From the NCBI GenBank assembly GCA_023393165.1, contig JAEWMJ010000017.1, positions 1 to 51,305 on the forward strand: 51,305 nt of DNA, given 5' to 3'. Position numbers and translations under genes: made by a program. Under the pieces are notes generated by a model that was given only the letters and a program-made list of their open reading frames with translations, was not told where the DNA came from and made no database searches. Shown here in pieces: positions 25,630-33,379 of the stretch. The DNA is from Bacillota bacterium (GTDB lineage: Bacteria > Bacillota > Clostridia > Christensenellales > Christensenellaceae). Position 1 is the first letter of the stretch. The number at the start of each line of letters is the position of its first letter.

Positions 25630-26706
25630 ATGCGGGAGATATATTCGGTGGACGCCGGCAGGAGGGGAGCCCTAAAAGGTCCGTACCGCGCTGCCGGCAG
25701 CCGCAGGAGAAGGCTGAATAAAAAGAAGTTTGCGGTAAAACTGTTTTTGCTATTTATTCTTATTTTGATTGGCATTCTCGGGAGCGGCTTCATTTTAAAA
25801 CAGTTGAATATCGGAGGTCCCATAACGGACACGTTCAGTACGGTCGAAAAGCTGTTTGATAAGGATCCGGCGGCAACAGAAAAACCTGCTGCTGAGATTC
25901 CTGAGGCCACGCCCGCTGCCGCAGCCGATCCGTCCGGCCCTTCTGAATCAGTGAGCGGGGCCGTTCCATCCCAAGCTGCGGAAAACGCCCCGGATGAAGC
26001 TGAAAATACAAATCTTCCCGCGTTCCTGCAAAGCGGGCAGGGCGATATGAAAGCTTTTTCCATAGACGGGATAGATCCGGAGCGCGACAAGGTGGTGGCG
26101 CTCACATTTGACGACGGCCCCAACCCGTCAACAACCGGGCAGATACTGGACGCTTTATCCGAATACGGCGGCCGTGCGACATTCTTTGTCCTGGGCAACC
26201 GCGCCGAGCAATGCCCGGACACCGTAAAAAAAATATATGAGAATGGAAACGAAATAGGGAACCACAGCTATGACCACCAGGATTTTAAAAAGCTGTCTTC
26301 TGAGGATATGCTTCAGGAGATAGAGAAAACGAATGATATTGTATTCGGAGTGGTTGGAGCGCGTCCCATACTGGTACGCCCGCCGTACGGCAGTATCTCG
26401 CAGGAACTTGCGGAGGAAATAGGCAAAGCGTGCGTCCTTTGGACGGTGGATCCGGAGGATTGGAAACACAGGGACGCGGATATTGATTACGATAACGTAA
26501 TGAGCATAGTTAAGGACGGGGACGTCGTCTTAATGCACGATATTTACCAGGAATCCGCCAAGGCGGCGAAGCGGATCATAAAGGACCTTACGGAAGACGG
26601 TTATAAGCTTGTCACTGTTTCACAAATGATACAGATTGCCGAGGCCAGGGGAAAAGACGTGGGCCTGGTTGTGGGAAATCTCAGGGTGGAAAAAGATAAG
26701 GTTTGA
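25630..26706 (+). CDS. Membrane-anchored polysaccharide deacetylase (NodB domain)
   Basis: A 358-aa protein with a short basic cytoplasmic tail, one membrane helix (about 36-57), an Ala/Pro/Glu-rich spacer (about 75-135) and a NodB deacetylase domain. All catalytic motifs are present: TFDDGP (D161, D162), NHSYDH with zinc ligands H212 and H216, RPPYG, a Trp/Asp stretch (WTVDPEDW) and LMHDI. It probably removes N-acetyl groups from peptidoglycan glycans, which lowers lysozyme sensitivity. A TATAAT lies at 25604-25609 but its -35 is poor. It stands alone after a terminator. Confidence 0.93.
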   Translation: MREIYSVDAGRRGALKGPYRAAGSRRRRLNKKKFAVKLFLLFILILIGILGSGFILKQLNIGGPITDTFSTVEKLFDKDPAATEKPAAEIPEATPAAAADPSGPSESVSGAVPSQAAENAPDEAENTNLPAFLQSGQGDMKAFSIDGIDPERDKVVALTFDDGPNPSTTGQILDALSEYGGRATFFVLGNRAEQCPDTVKKIYENGNEIGNHSYDHQDFKKLSSEDMLQEIEKTNDIVFGVVGARPILVRPPYGSISQELAEEIGKACVLWTVDPEDWKHRDADIDYDNVMSIVKDGDVVLMHDIYQESAKAAKRIIKDLTEDGYKLVTVSQMIQIAEARGKDVGLVVGNLRVEKDKV

Positions 26707-26824
26707 TTGTATCCGGATTGTAAAAATGTAAGGCCAATTGGTTACAGTATTTTTGCAAAACCCATACTTTTCTGAAACAACTAGCATATATACTTGGGCT
26801 GTAACAGCCGGAAAGGAATCAGCA

Positions 26825-27493
26825 ATGAAAAAGATACTGATTTTAATTTTATGCGCGCTTTTTTCAACAGGCATTGCCGCATGCGGCAGGGAGGGGGCGG
26901 AAGAACTGAATGGCAGCGCCGAAAACGCGGCCGCCGCGGAATTCAGTTTTCAGGCGGCGGAAACAGCGCGGGACGGCGGGCCGTCCGGGGCTGCGTCCGC
27001 GCAGGCCTCAGACGGCATAGACCTCTCGGGAAGGGTGGAATTTTCCGCCCAAACCGTAGACGGCGAGCCGGTTGACAGCGGCATATTTCAAGATTATGAG
27101 CTGACGATGATCAACATCTGGGGAACCTTATGCAAGCCCTGCATAGAAGAAATGCCCGACCTGGAGGCGCTGTACCAGGAGATGCGGGAAAAGCATGTAA
27201 ATATAGTCGGGTTTGTTGCAAATGTTTTAGGGGAAGACGGAAATATCACGCTTAATGAAAGGGCCGGGGACGCAAAAAAAATATTGGACGCGAAAGGCGT
27301 TACATATACCAATATTGTCTTTAGCGACGAAATCACAAATTCCATATACGGCCAGATATCCGGGTTCCCGACTACGATATTTGTTAACGCGGAAGGGAAA
27401 ATAATCGGCGACCAGATTTCGGGCGCGAAGAGCGGGGAAGATTATCAAAAGGAAATAGAAGTGCGTCTTCAGGATGTGGAACAGAAGCGGTGA
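26825..27493 (+). CDS. TlpA-like thioredoxin-fold lipoprotein
   Basis: A 222-aa lipoprotein. The signal peptide ends with lipobox GIAAC. An Ala/Glu-rich spacer leads to a TlpA/ResA thioredoxin domain with the active site WGTLCKPC and the cis-Pro loop SGFPTTIFV. It should act on disulfides or carry electrons outside the membrane. ATG 26825 with AAAGGA upstream is chosen because the signal peptide starts there; the frame extends upstream without one. The stop is 4 bases before the start of the 47-aa gene. It heads a thiol redox operon that ends with a second TlpA-like lipoprotein. Confidence 0.9.
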   Translation: MKKILILILCALFSTGIAACGREGAEELNGSAENAAAAEFSFQAAETARDGGPSGAASAQASDGIDLSGRVEFSAQTVDGEPVDSGIFQDYELTMINIWGTLCKPCIEEMPDLEALYQEMREKHVNIVGFVANVLGEDGNITLNERAGDAKKILDAKGVTYTNIVFSDEITNSIYGQISGFPTTIFVNAEGKIIGDQISGAKSGEDYQKEIEVRLQDVEQKR

Positions 27494-27497
27494 TGAT

Positions 27498-27641
27498 TTG
27501 AAAAACAGGAAAAAGATTTTGGCGTTTGCAATACTTATCGTCAGCGTTCTTTGTATCGCGGCGGGTATCTGGCAAAACGAGGTTGCCACCGTGCTGAATA
27601 AGGCGGTCAATATATGTCTGGAGTGTATTGGAATTGGTTAA
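27498..27641 (+). CDS. Small membrane CxxC protein, CD1871A-like
   Basis: A 47-aa protein with a TTG start, one membrane helix (about 7-24) and the C-terminal motif NICLECIGIG with C40 and C43. This matches the small CXXC proteins named after Clostridioides difficile CD1871A, which are found beside TlpA and 4Fe-4S membrane proteins. The TTG is the only sensible start: the nearby ATG runs into a stop. Its end overlaps the next gene by 14 bases, indicating coupling. The CxxC pair probably takes part in relaying electrons or exchanging thiols with the neighbours. Confidence 0.75.
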   Translation: MKNRKKILAFAILIVSVLCIAAGIWQNEVATVLNKAVNICLECIGIG

Positions 27642-28506
27642 ACGGAAAATCACGCAAATAGCCGCCGCAGTTTTCATGAACGCAAACCTGAAAGGATTTG
27701 CCGAAGGCCGGATATACAGGGGGGACCTTAAAAAAATATGCGTGCCGGTTCTGAACTGTTACTCTTGTCCGGGTGCGCTGGGATCCTGCCCAATAGGAGC
27801 GCTGCAGGCGGTTGCGGGAAGCGTGGGCTATAAAATTTCCCTTTATGTGATAGGATTCCTGTCCCTGATAGGCGTTCTTTTTGGAAGGTTCATGTGCGCA
27901 TGGCTCTGTCCTTTCGGACTCGTCCAGGAACTGCTCCATAAGGTTCCGGGCAGGAAATTAAAAGTAAACACAAAAGCGGACAAGGCGCTGAGGTTTGCAA
28001 AGTACGGCGTTTTGTTTGCCGCCGTACTGCTGCTGCCCGCATTGCTGGCGGACCAGTTTGGACTTTCAACACCCTATTTCTGTGAATTCATCTGTCCGGC
28101 CGGAACGCTGGAAGGGGGTATTCCCCTGGTATCCTCGAACAGCTCTTTAAGAGATGCCGTCGGCGCTTTGTTCTCGTGGAAGATGTTTCTTTTGATTGCC
28201 ACGATCGTGTTTTCCATACTCGTTTACAGGCCGTTCTGCAAATACGCCTGTCCTCTGGGCGCATTTTATTCCTTTTTTAACCGGATCAGTTTTTTACGGT
28301 ATCAGGTGGATAGTGAAAAATGCACAAACTGCGGCGTCTGCGCAAAAGAATGCAAAATGAATGTCGATCCCTGCAAAAATCCCAATCATTCGGAATGCAT
28401 CCGGTGCGGGGACTGCATACGCGCATGCTCCGCAAAAGCCATTCAAAAGTGCTTCATTTTCACCGGACAGGCAAAGGACGCCGGGAGCGGCGCTGAGGCT
28501 GAATAA
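27628..28506 (+). CDS. Membrane 4Fe-4S electron transfer protein (NapH/YccM-like)
   Basis: A 292-aa protein with several membrane helices and Cys pairs placed at membrane edges: CYSCPGALGSCPIGA, CAWLCPFG, CEFICPAG and CKYACPLG. Near the C-terminus are two 4Fe-4S motifs, CTNCGVCAKECKMNVDPC and CIRCGDCIRACSAKAI. The NapH/CcoG-type fold moves electrons between the cytoplasm or quinone and outside partners. The likely start is TTG 27628 inside the end of the upstream small gene; TTG 27634 is possible. In this operon it probably supplies reducing power to the two TlpA-like lipoproteins. Confidence 0.88.
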   Translation: MELVKRKITQIAAAVFMNANLKGFAEGRIYRGDLKKICVPVLNCYSCPGALGSCPIGALQAVAGSVGYKISLYVIGFLSLIGVLFGRFMCAWLCPFGLVQELLHKVPGRKLKVNTKADKALRFAKYGVLFAAVLLLPALLADQFGLSTPYFCEFICPAGTLEGGIPLVSSNSSLRDAVGALFSWKMFLLIATIVFSILVYRPFCKYACPLGAFYSFFNRISFLRYQVDSEKCTNCGVCAKECKMNVDPCKNPNHSECIRCGDCIRACSAKAIQKCFIFTGQAKDAGSGAEAE

Positions 28507-28525
28507 AAACAATAAGGAGAAAAAT

Positions 28526-29590
28526 ATGAATAAAAAATGGGTTAAAAAAATAACTGCGGTTTTTCTTACGGCGGCGGTGCTGCTGGCTGTGACCGCCTGC
28601 GGAAAAACAGATCCGGCCCAGGCAGGCAGCGCTTCGGCAGCCGCCGCTCCAAGCCAGGTTGGCGGCGTCTTTACGTATGACGCCCTGGGAATCAAAATTA
28701 CGCCGGACGACGCCTGGGAAAAATACCAAGGCAGCATAGACGATTGGGGCGGCGTATTTCTTTTTAAAAACGAGATCGTCTGCGGGCAGCTGATGATAGC
28801 CTGTATCACCGACGATTCCAACGGCAAAAGCCTGTTTACCATTGCGGTGGGCGCAAAAGAAAAAGATACTAACGAAACAAAGGTAAAGGATATCGTACAT
28901 GCCGAAAACGTGGAAAAAATAGGGGAAAGCGACAACTTGATCTATTATTTCTGCTGGAACGCAAAAGACGGCGGCGGACTTGCCGGAGATGCGGCGGATA
29001 TGTACAACGCATTGTACGACGACCTTCCGAATATTAAAAAGAATATCAGTTTTTATCCGCCCGATCCCAAGGCCGTTGAAGAATACTATAAAAAGAATCC
29101 GCAGGAGGATTATAATGCATCCACAAAGGATAAGATGAAGGATACAAAAAAGATAACGTTTGACGCCAAGGACCTTGAAGGCAATGAGGTCACAAGCGAT
29201 TTGTTCTCCAAGAACAAGGTTACGCTGATCAATATCTGGGGAACTTTCTGCGGGCCCTGCATTGCGGAAATGCCGGATTTACAGGCGCTGAGCGAAGAGA
29301 TGAAGGACCAGGGCGTGGGCGTTTTGGGAATAATCTGCGACACGGCGGACGAAAACTATAATGAGGATCAGAATATAATTGATCTGGCAAAGCAGATTGT
29401 AAGCGAAAAGGGCGTCGCGTACCAAAATTTGATTTGGAACAAAGAACTGTCCGATCTGCTGCCTATAGTCGCGGTGCCCACGACAATACTGGTGGACAGT
29501 GAAGGAAACGTCCTGGGGGACGCTTCTGTCGGCGGAAAAGGCAAGGACGAATACCGCCAGATGGTAGAAGCGGCATTGGAGGCACAATAA
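28526..29590 (+). CDS. TlpA-like thioredoxin-fold lipoprotein with an extra N-terminal domain
   Basis: A 354-aa lipoprotein. The signal peptide ends with lipobox AVTAC. An unrecognised domain of about 150 residues precedes a TlpA domain with the active site WGTFCGPC and cis-Pro loop VAVPTTILV. Active-site surroundings are nearly the same as in the first TlpA protein (IWGT.C.PCI.EMPDL), so the two are paralogues. ATG 28526 with AAGGAG at 28514 is clear. It closes the redox operon. The extra domain may bind the substrate or partner. Confidence 0.9.
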   Translation: MNKKWVKKITAVFLTAAVLLAVTACGKTDPAQAGSASAAAAPSQVGGVFTYDALGIKITPDDAWEKYQGSIDDWGGVFLFKNEIVCGQLMIACITDDSNGKSLFTIAVGAKEKDTNETKVKDIVHAENVEKIGESDNLIYYFCWNAKDGGGLAGDAADMYNALYDDLPNIKKNISFYPPDPKAVEEYYKKNPQEDYNASTKDKMKDTKKITFDAKDLEGNEVTSDLFSKNKVTLINIWGTFCGPCIAEMPDLQALSEEMKDQGVGVLGIICDTADENYNEDQNIIDLAKQIVSEKGVAYQNLIWNKELSDLLPIVAVPTTILVDSEGNVLGDASVGGKGKDEYRQMVEAALEAQ

Positions 29591-29618
29591 TTATATCGCG
29601 TTTCCCAGATATGAATAA

Positions 29619-29658
29619 TTGATTCTTTCCATATGATCTGTTAGGATGATTTTAACAG
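29619..29658 (+). promoter_or_regulatory. Promoter with overlapping inverted repeat
   Basis: TTGATT (29619-29624), a 17-base spacer and TAGGAT (29642-29647). CTGTTA (29638-29643) and TAACAG (29653-29658) form an inverted repeat over the -10, a likely operator. It precedes the flavodoxin-like gene by about 45 bases. Confidence 0.5.
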
Positions 29659-29703
29659 GTTTTGTAAATTCCAAATGGAAAAAACGCAGGGAGGAATTCA
29701 ATT

Positions 29704-30267
29704 ATGAAAATTTGTATTTTGTCGGGTAATCCAAAAAAAGACGGCCTGTGCCAGTCCGTCATAGACGCGGCGAAACAGGGCGCGGAGGAAGGCGGCGCGC
29801 AGGTGGAAGAAATCAGGCTGTGCGATTACAAGCTGATACGCTGCCAGGTTTGCGGCGACGGCTGGGGGCCGTGCAGAGAAGAAAATTACTGCAAATTCGG
29901 CAAGGACGGTTTTGATGAAATTTTATCCCGTATCAAATCATGCGGCGCATTGATTCTTGCCACTCCCGTATATTGGTGGGAGACCTCGGAAGCCATGAAA
30001 AGTTTTCTCGACCGTTTGCGCAGGTGCGAATTCAACGGGCAGGATATTTTGCGCGAAAAACAGGTTTTGATGATCGCATCCGCGGGCGGAACAGGTAACG
30101 GCATACTTCCCTGCCTCGATCAAATGGACCGTTTCTGCCGCCATACAGGCGCAATTATTTACGACTATATCGGAGTGAACCGCTGGAACAGCGATTATAA
30201 GAAGGCGGCAGCCAAAGCCGCGGCAAATGGGATCGCCCGCGGCAGAAAAAACGGCGATACGGTATAA
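29704..30267 (+). CDS. Flavodoxin-like NAD(P)H-dependent FMN oxidoreductase
   Basis: A 187-aa flavodoxin-fold protein of the NADPH-dependent FMN reductase/iron-sulfur flavoprotein group. The phosphate loop is SGNPKKDGLCQS, and TPVYWWETSEAMKSFLDR is the flavin-side motif. CQVCGDGWGPCREENYC holds four Cys residues that could bind a cluster, though the spacing is not the compact motif of classical Isf proteins. It has its own promoter, so it is probably separate from the redox operon upstream. Substrate unknown; reduction of quinones or electron transfer is usual for the group. Confidence 0.85.
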   Translation: MKICILSGNPKKDGLCQSVIDAAKQGAEEGGAQVEEIRLCDYKLIRCQVCGDGWGPCREENYCKFGKDGFDEILSRIKSCGALILATPVYWWETSEAMKSFLDRLRRCEFNGQDILREKQVLMIASAGGTGNGILPCLDQMDRFCRHTGAIIYDYIGVNRWNSDYKKAAAKAAANGIARGRKNGDTV

Positions 30268-30363
30268 AAAATTTTTTTCCAGCGAGCAAGCATGGATTTG
30301 TCCAATAGTTTATCGGTAAATTGGGCAAAATATGTTTTAAACCAAAGAAAGGAGTGAGAATTT

Positions 30364-30525
30364 ATGGATTCTCCTAGAATGAGCGTAAAATGCAGTGTCG
30401 AAAACTGCCGCTATAACAAAGACCAGAAATGCTATGCAAGCGGCCTGGAAGTAAATGCAATGGGGGACGGAATGGCAAATACAAGCGACGGCACCTGCTG
30501 TACGACGTTTCAACTGAAAGGATAA
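30364..30525 (+). CDS. Small DUF1540 protein
   Basis: A 53-aa protein with the Cys pattern of DUF1540: VKCSVENCRYNKDQKCYA near the start and TCCTTF at the end. AAAGGAGTGA before ATG 30364 is a strong ribosome binding site. DUF1540 proteins are small, probably metal-binding and common in clostridia, often linked to sporulating or anaerobic lineages; function unknown. A terminator follows 17 bases after the stop, so it is a single-gene unit or shares the flavodoxin transcript. Confidence 0.85.
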   Translation: MDSPRMSVKCSVENCRYNKDQKCYASGLEVNAMGDGMANTSDGTCCTTFQLKG

Positions 30526-30541
30526 CCCTTTCAAAGGTTTA

Positions 30542-30585
30542 AAAACCTCCGTTGCCGTAAAAAGCGGCGATGGAGGTTTATTTTA
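30542..30585 (+). terminator. Rho-independent terminator
   Basis: AAACCTCCGTTGCCG pairs with CGGCGATGGAGGTTT around a 7-base loop, followed by a T-rich tail. The left arm is identical over 15 bases to that of the terminator at 36737. The stretch 30586-30748 is AT-rich with several TATAAT-like hexamers and no gene. Confidence 0.85.
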
Positions 30586-30748
30586 TTTCATCAGTTTTTT
30601 ATATTGAGTTTTTCAAAAAAGCAAAAACCGGTTCATTACGGAGACGCGCCTGGCGCATCCTTTTATAATATATAATTAAATGTTATAATATTGAAAAAAA
30701 TTAATCAGTTATATTGATTGTTATTTCATAAAAAGCTCCGGAAAAACG

Positions 30749-32518
30749 ATGCGCCGGCTTCCTTTTTTAATCGAGGTGATAAAAACGCATTATCAGTATG
30801 TACCCTACATATGGCCCCTTATTGCGTCCGCAGCGGCTTCGGCGTCTTTGGGCATCTATGCTTTTGCAAAACGCCGTAACGCTAAAAGTTCCGCCTGCTT
30901 TATACTCAGCATGGCGGTGGTTACGATCTGGTCGGCAGGCAACGCGCTTGAAATGTCAGGCGCAGACTTTGCCACCAAACTTTTCTGGGCAAACATGCAA
31001 TATTTTGCCTATTGCTATTCGCCCGTCACCCTGCTTGCGTTATGTATGCAATTTACCGGACATGAAAAACTGTTTCAAAATAAGAGGATCTGGTGGTTTG
31101 CGCTGCTGCCCACCATAATCATACTGCTCGTATGGACGGACGGCTTGCACGGATTGATACGCTACGATATGCATATGGAGTACAGCGGAGTTTTTCCTGT
31201 CATCGTTAAAAAATACGGTCCTGTTTTTTATATTCACGCTGCATATGCGCATGCGCTGAACATAACTGCCTGGGTCATGCTGGTCCGGGCGGTATTTATT
31301 AAAAACACGGTTTACAGACGGCAGGCAGTCGCGCTTCTCCTTGGCGTCAGCATGATCATAATTCCCAACGTCTTCTATATTTTGGGTTTAAGCCCACTGC
31401 AGTTTGATATCACCCCCGTTTTTTTCGGCCCGGCAGGGCTGCTTATGGCCTGGGCGATTTTTCGCTATAAAATGTTTGACCTTGTCCCGCTTGCCCGTTC
31501 AAATGTGGTGGAGACAATGGACGCGGGCATGATGGTGCTGGATCTGCAGGACCGGATTCTGGATATCAATCCTGCTTTTGAAAAAATCACAGGATATCGC
31601 GCCTTGCAGGTAATCGGACGGAGCGCGGATGCTGCCTGTAAAAATATTCCCGAACTGGCAGGAGCCTGTATGGACAGAAATGTTCCTCGCGTCGAATTCA
31701 CCGTCCGCGGGCAACAATCCGAAAGAATTTACGAGGCGTTGCTTTCTCCTCTTGAGGACCGGAAAAACGTTCTGATCGGAAGGCTTGTGCTCATCAATGA
31801 TATTACGGAAATAAAACAGGCGCAGCAAACGCACTTAAAACAGCAAAGGAAGCTTGCCGTTATAGAAGATCGGGAGCGGATGGCAAGGGACATGCACGAC
31901 AACCTGGGCCAACTGCTTGGCTGTATCAGCCTCCAGGCGCAGGGCATCCGGCAGGAGCTTGTCACTGCAGGAGTGAAAACCGCGCTGATCAGGATAGACA
32001 AGCTTGTGGAGGTATCCCAGACAGCTAATGAGGAAATAAGAAGCTACATCAAAACCACCAGAAATTCGGTGCTTCAGGAGAAGGATTTTATAGCTGCCGT
32101 CCAAAAGGAAGTTGCCCGCTTCGAGGAGCAATCCGGTATCGCTGCCCGGCTGGATTTGCAATCCGGATTTAATTCCGGAATGACTCAAAATGTGTGCATA
32201 GCCATATTGCAGATCGTAAAAGAGGCGCTTCGCAATGTTCAGAAGCATTCACAGGCGGAACACGTGAAAATCTCTTTTGCTGAGGAAAATGATGCGCTGT
32301 TCGTTTCAATTGAGGATAACGGAAAAGGATTTATCCCTGCCTTGCATAACGATTCGCAGGGGACGTCTTTTGGATTGAATATCATGCGTGAACGTGCTCT
32401 TGAGATCGGGGGCCGGTTACATGTCGAGTCGGCTCCTGAAAAAGGGTGCCGGGTTGTTCTTAAATTGCCCATAGAACCAGGAAGGAATGACAGCCATGAA
32501 ATTAATGCTTGTGGATGA
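30749..32518 (+). CDS. Sensor histidine kinase, N-terminal 7TM region, PAS and HisKA_3 domains
   Basis: A 589-aa kinase. Seven or so membrane helices (about 15-235) form an N-terminal 7TM sensor region. A PAS domain follows (about 250-370, ILDINPAFEKITGY). The HisKA_3 box MARDMHDNLGQ has phospho-acceptor H383. The ATPase domain has the N box (IVKEALRNVQKHS), DNGKGF and GLNIMRERA. It is a NarX/DesK-type kinase paired with the NarL-type regulator, whose gene overlaps its end. ATG 30749 has a weak ribosome binding site; a GTG start near 30776 is possible. Confidence 0.92.
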   Translation: MRRLPFLIEVIKTHYQYVPYIWPLIASAAASASLGIYAFAKRRNAKSSACFILSMAVVTIWSAGNALEMSGADFATKLFWANMQYFAYCYSPVTLLALCMQFTGHEKLFQNKRIWWFALLPTIIILLVWTDGLHGLIRYDMHMEYSGVFPVIVKKYGPVFYIHAAYAHALNITAWVMLVRAVFIKNTVYRRQAVALLLGVSMIIIPNVFYILGLSPLQFDITPVFFGPAGLLMAWAIFRYKMFDLVPLARSNVVETMDAGMMVLDLQDRILDINPAFEKITGYRALQVIGRSADAACKNIPELAGACMDRNVPRVEFTVRGQQSERIYEALLSPLEDRKNVLIGRLVLINDITEIKQAQQTHLKQQRKLAVIEDRERMARDMHDNLGQLLGCISLQAQGIRQELVTAGVKTALIRIDKLVEVSQTANEEIRSYIKTTRNSVLQEKDFIAAVQKEVARFEEQSGIAARLDLQSGFNSGMTQNVCIAILQIVKEALRNVQKHSQAEHVKISFAEENDALFVSIEDNGKGFIPALHNDSQGTSFGLNIMRERALEIGGRLHVESAPEKGCRVVLKLPIEPGRNDSHEINACG

Positions 32519-33155
32519 CCACCCGTTGTTTATTGAAAGTTTGCAGTATCTGCTTCAAACCTATGGGATAGATGTATCGGGGATCGCCAATGACGGCAAA
32601 GAAGCGGTTTTAAAGGCTCGGCTTTTAAAACCGGATATCGTCCTTATGGACATCATGATGCCGGTGTGCAGCGGGATCGACGCCTTAAAACTCATTAAAG
32701 CCGAGCTGCCGGATACAAAGATCGTGATGCTTACGGCTTCGGAGGAAGACGAGCATCTGTTTGAGGCGGTCAAATACGGAGCGTCCGGATATCTATTAAA
32801 AACCGCCAACGCCCAAACGCTTGTCAATACGCTCAGCGATCTGGAAAAAGGCGAGGTGCCCCTTTCACCCGAACTGGCGGCGCAGGTGCTGGGCGAGTTC
32901 AGGAGAAACGCCGCGGAAGAAGCGGAGGTTCGGACGGAAGATGAGGCGCCTAAAAACCGGCTGACGCCAAGGCAGATCGAGATACTGGAAATGGTCGCCA
33001 GGGGAGTAACGTATAAGGAAGCGGGGGAAGCTTTGGGGTTGACCGAGCGTACTTTAAAGTACCACATGGGAAGAATTATCCAGCTGCTTCACATGGAGAA
33101 TCGGTCGCAGGTCATTGCATATGCGGTGCGCATGGGAATTATAAAGGAACCTTAA
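32496..33155 (+). CDS. NarL/LuxR-family response regulator
   Basis: A 219-aa regulator. The receiver has D7/D8, phospho-acceptor D52 in VLMDIMMP and a Lys in GYLLKTANA. The LuxR-type helix-turn-helix is LTPRQIEILEMVARGVTYKEAGEALGL at about 150-176. ATG 32496 is preferred over ATG 32487 since AGGAAGG at 32480-32485 is too close to the latter. It overlaps the kinase gene by 23 bases. The next gene is the large surface protein, a likely target with the inverted repeat at 33219-33232 as candidate site. Confidence 0.93.
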   Translation: MKLMLVDDHPLFIESLQYLLQTYGIDVSGIANDGKEAVLKARLLKPDIVLMDIMMPVCSGIDALKLIKAELPDTKIVMLTASEEDEHLFEAVKYGASGYLLKTANAQTLVNTLSDLEKGEVPLSPELAAQVLGEFRRNAAEEAEVRTEDEAPKNRLTPRQIEILEMVARGVTYKEAGEALGLTERTLKYHMGRIIQLLHMENRSQVIAYAVRMGIIKEP

Positions 33156-33218
33156 TGATATAAATTTCAAAGAAAGTACTGTATTAAATGTAAAATTACC
33201 GTATTTTTTCGCCGGGAC

Positions 33219-33261
33219 TGTACTTTGGTACATTGTGACAGAAAATAAAAAAATATATAAT
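33219..33261 (+). promoter_or_regulatory. Promoter of the surface protein with upstream palindrome
   Basis: TTGTGA (33233-33238), a 17-base spacer and perfect TATAAT (33256-33261). Directly before the -35, TGTAC (33219-33223) and GTACA (33228-33232) form an inverted repeat, a fitting place for activator binding. Confidence 0.65.
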
Positions 33262-33293
33262 AAATTATAGCGAATTATGTTGATAATTAAAGA

Positions 33294-33327
33294 AGAGCGT
33301 TGCGTTTGGAAAGGCTCTGTTTTTTTG
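33294..33327 (+). terminator. Terminator-like hairpin in the surface-protein leader
   Basis: AGAGC (33294-33298) and GCTCT (33314-33318) form a short stem followed by GT8. It lies between the promoter and the start codon at 33380, so it may be an attenuator. The stem is short, and I recognise no riboswitch class in the leader. Confidence 0.35.
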
Positions 33328-33379
33328 TCTGGGTGCGGTAAACACATCCTGAAAGCAGGCCGGTTTTTGGGAGGTAATT

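Noticed and set aside
33262..33379. A c-di-GMP or other known riboswitch before the surface protein
   Set aside because: I could not find the conserved core of any class I know; only a terminator-like hairpin is reported.
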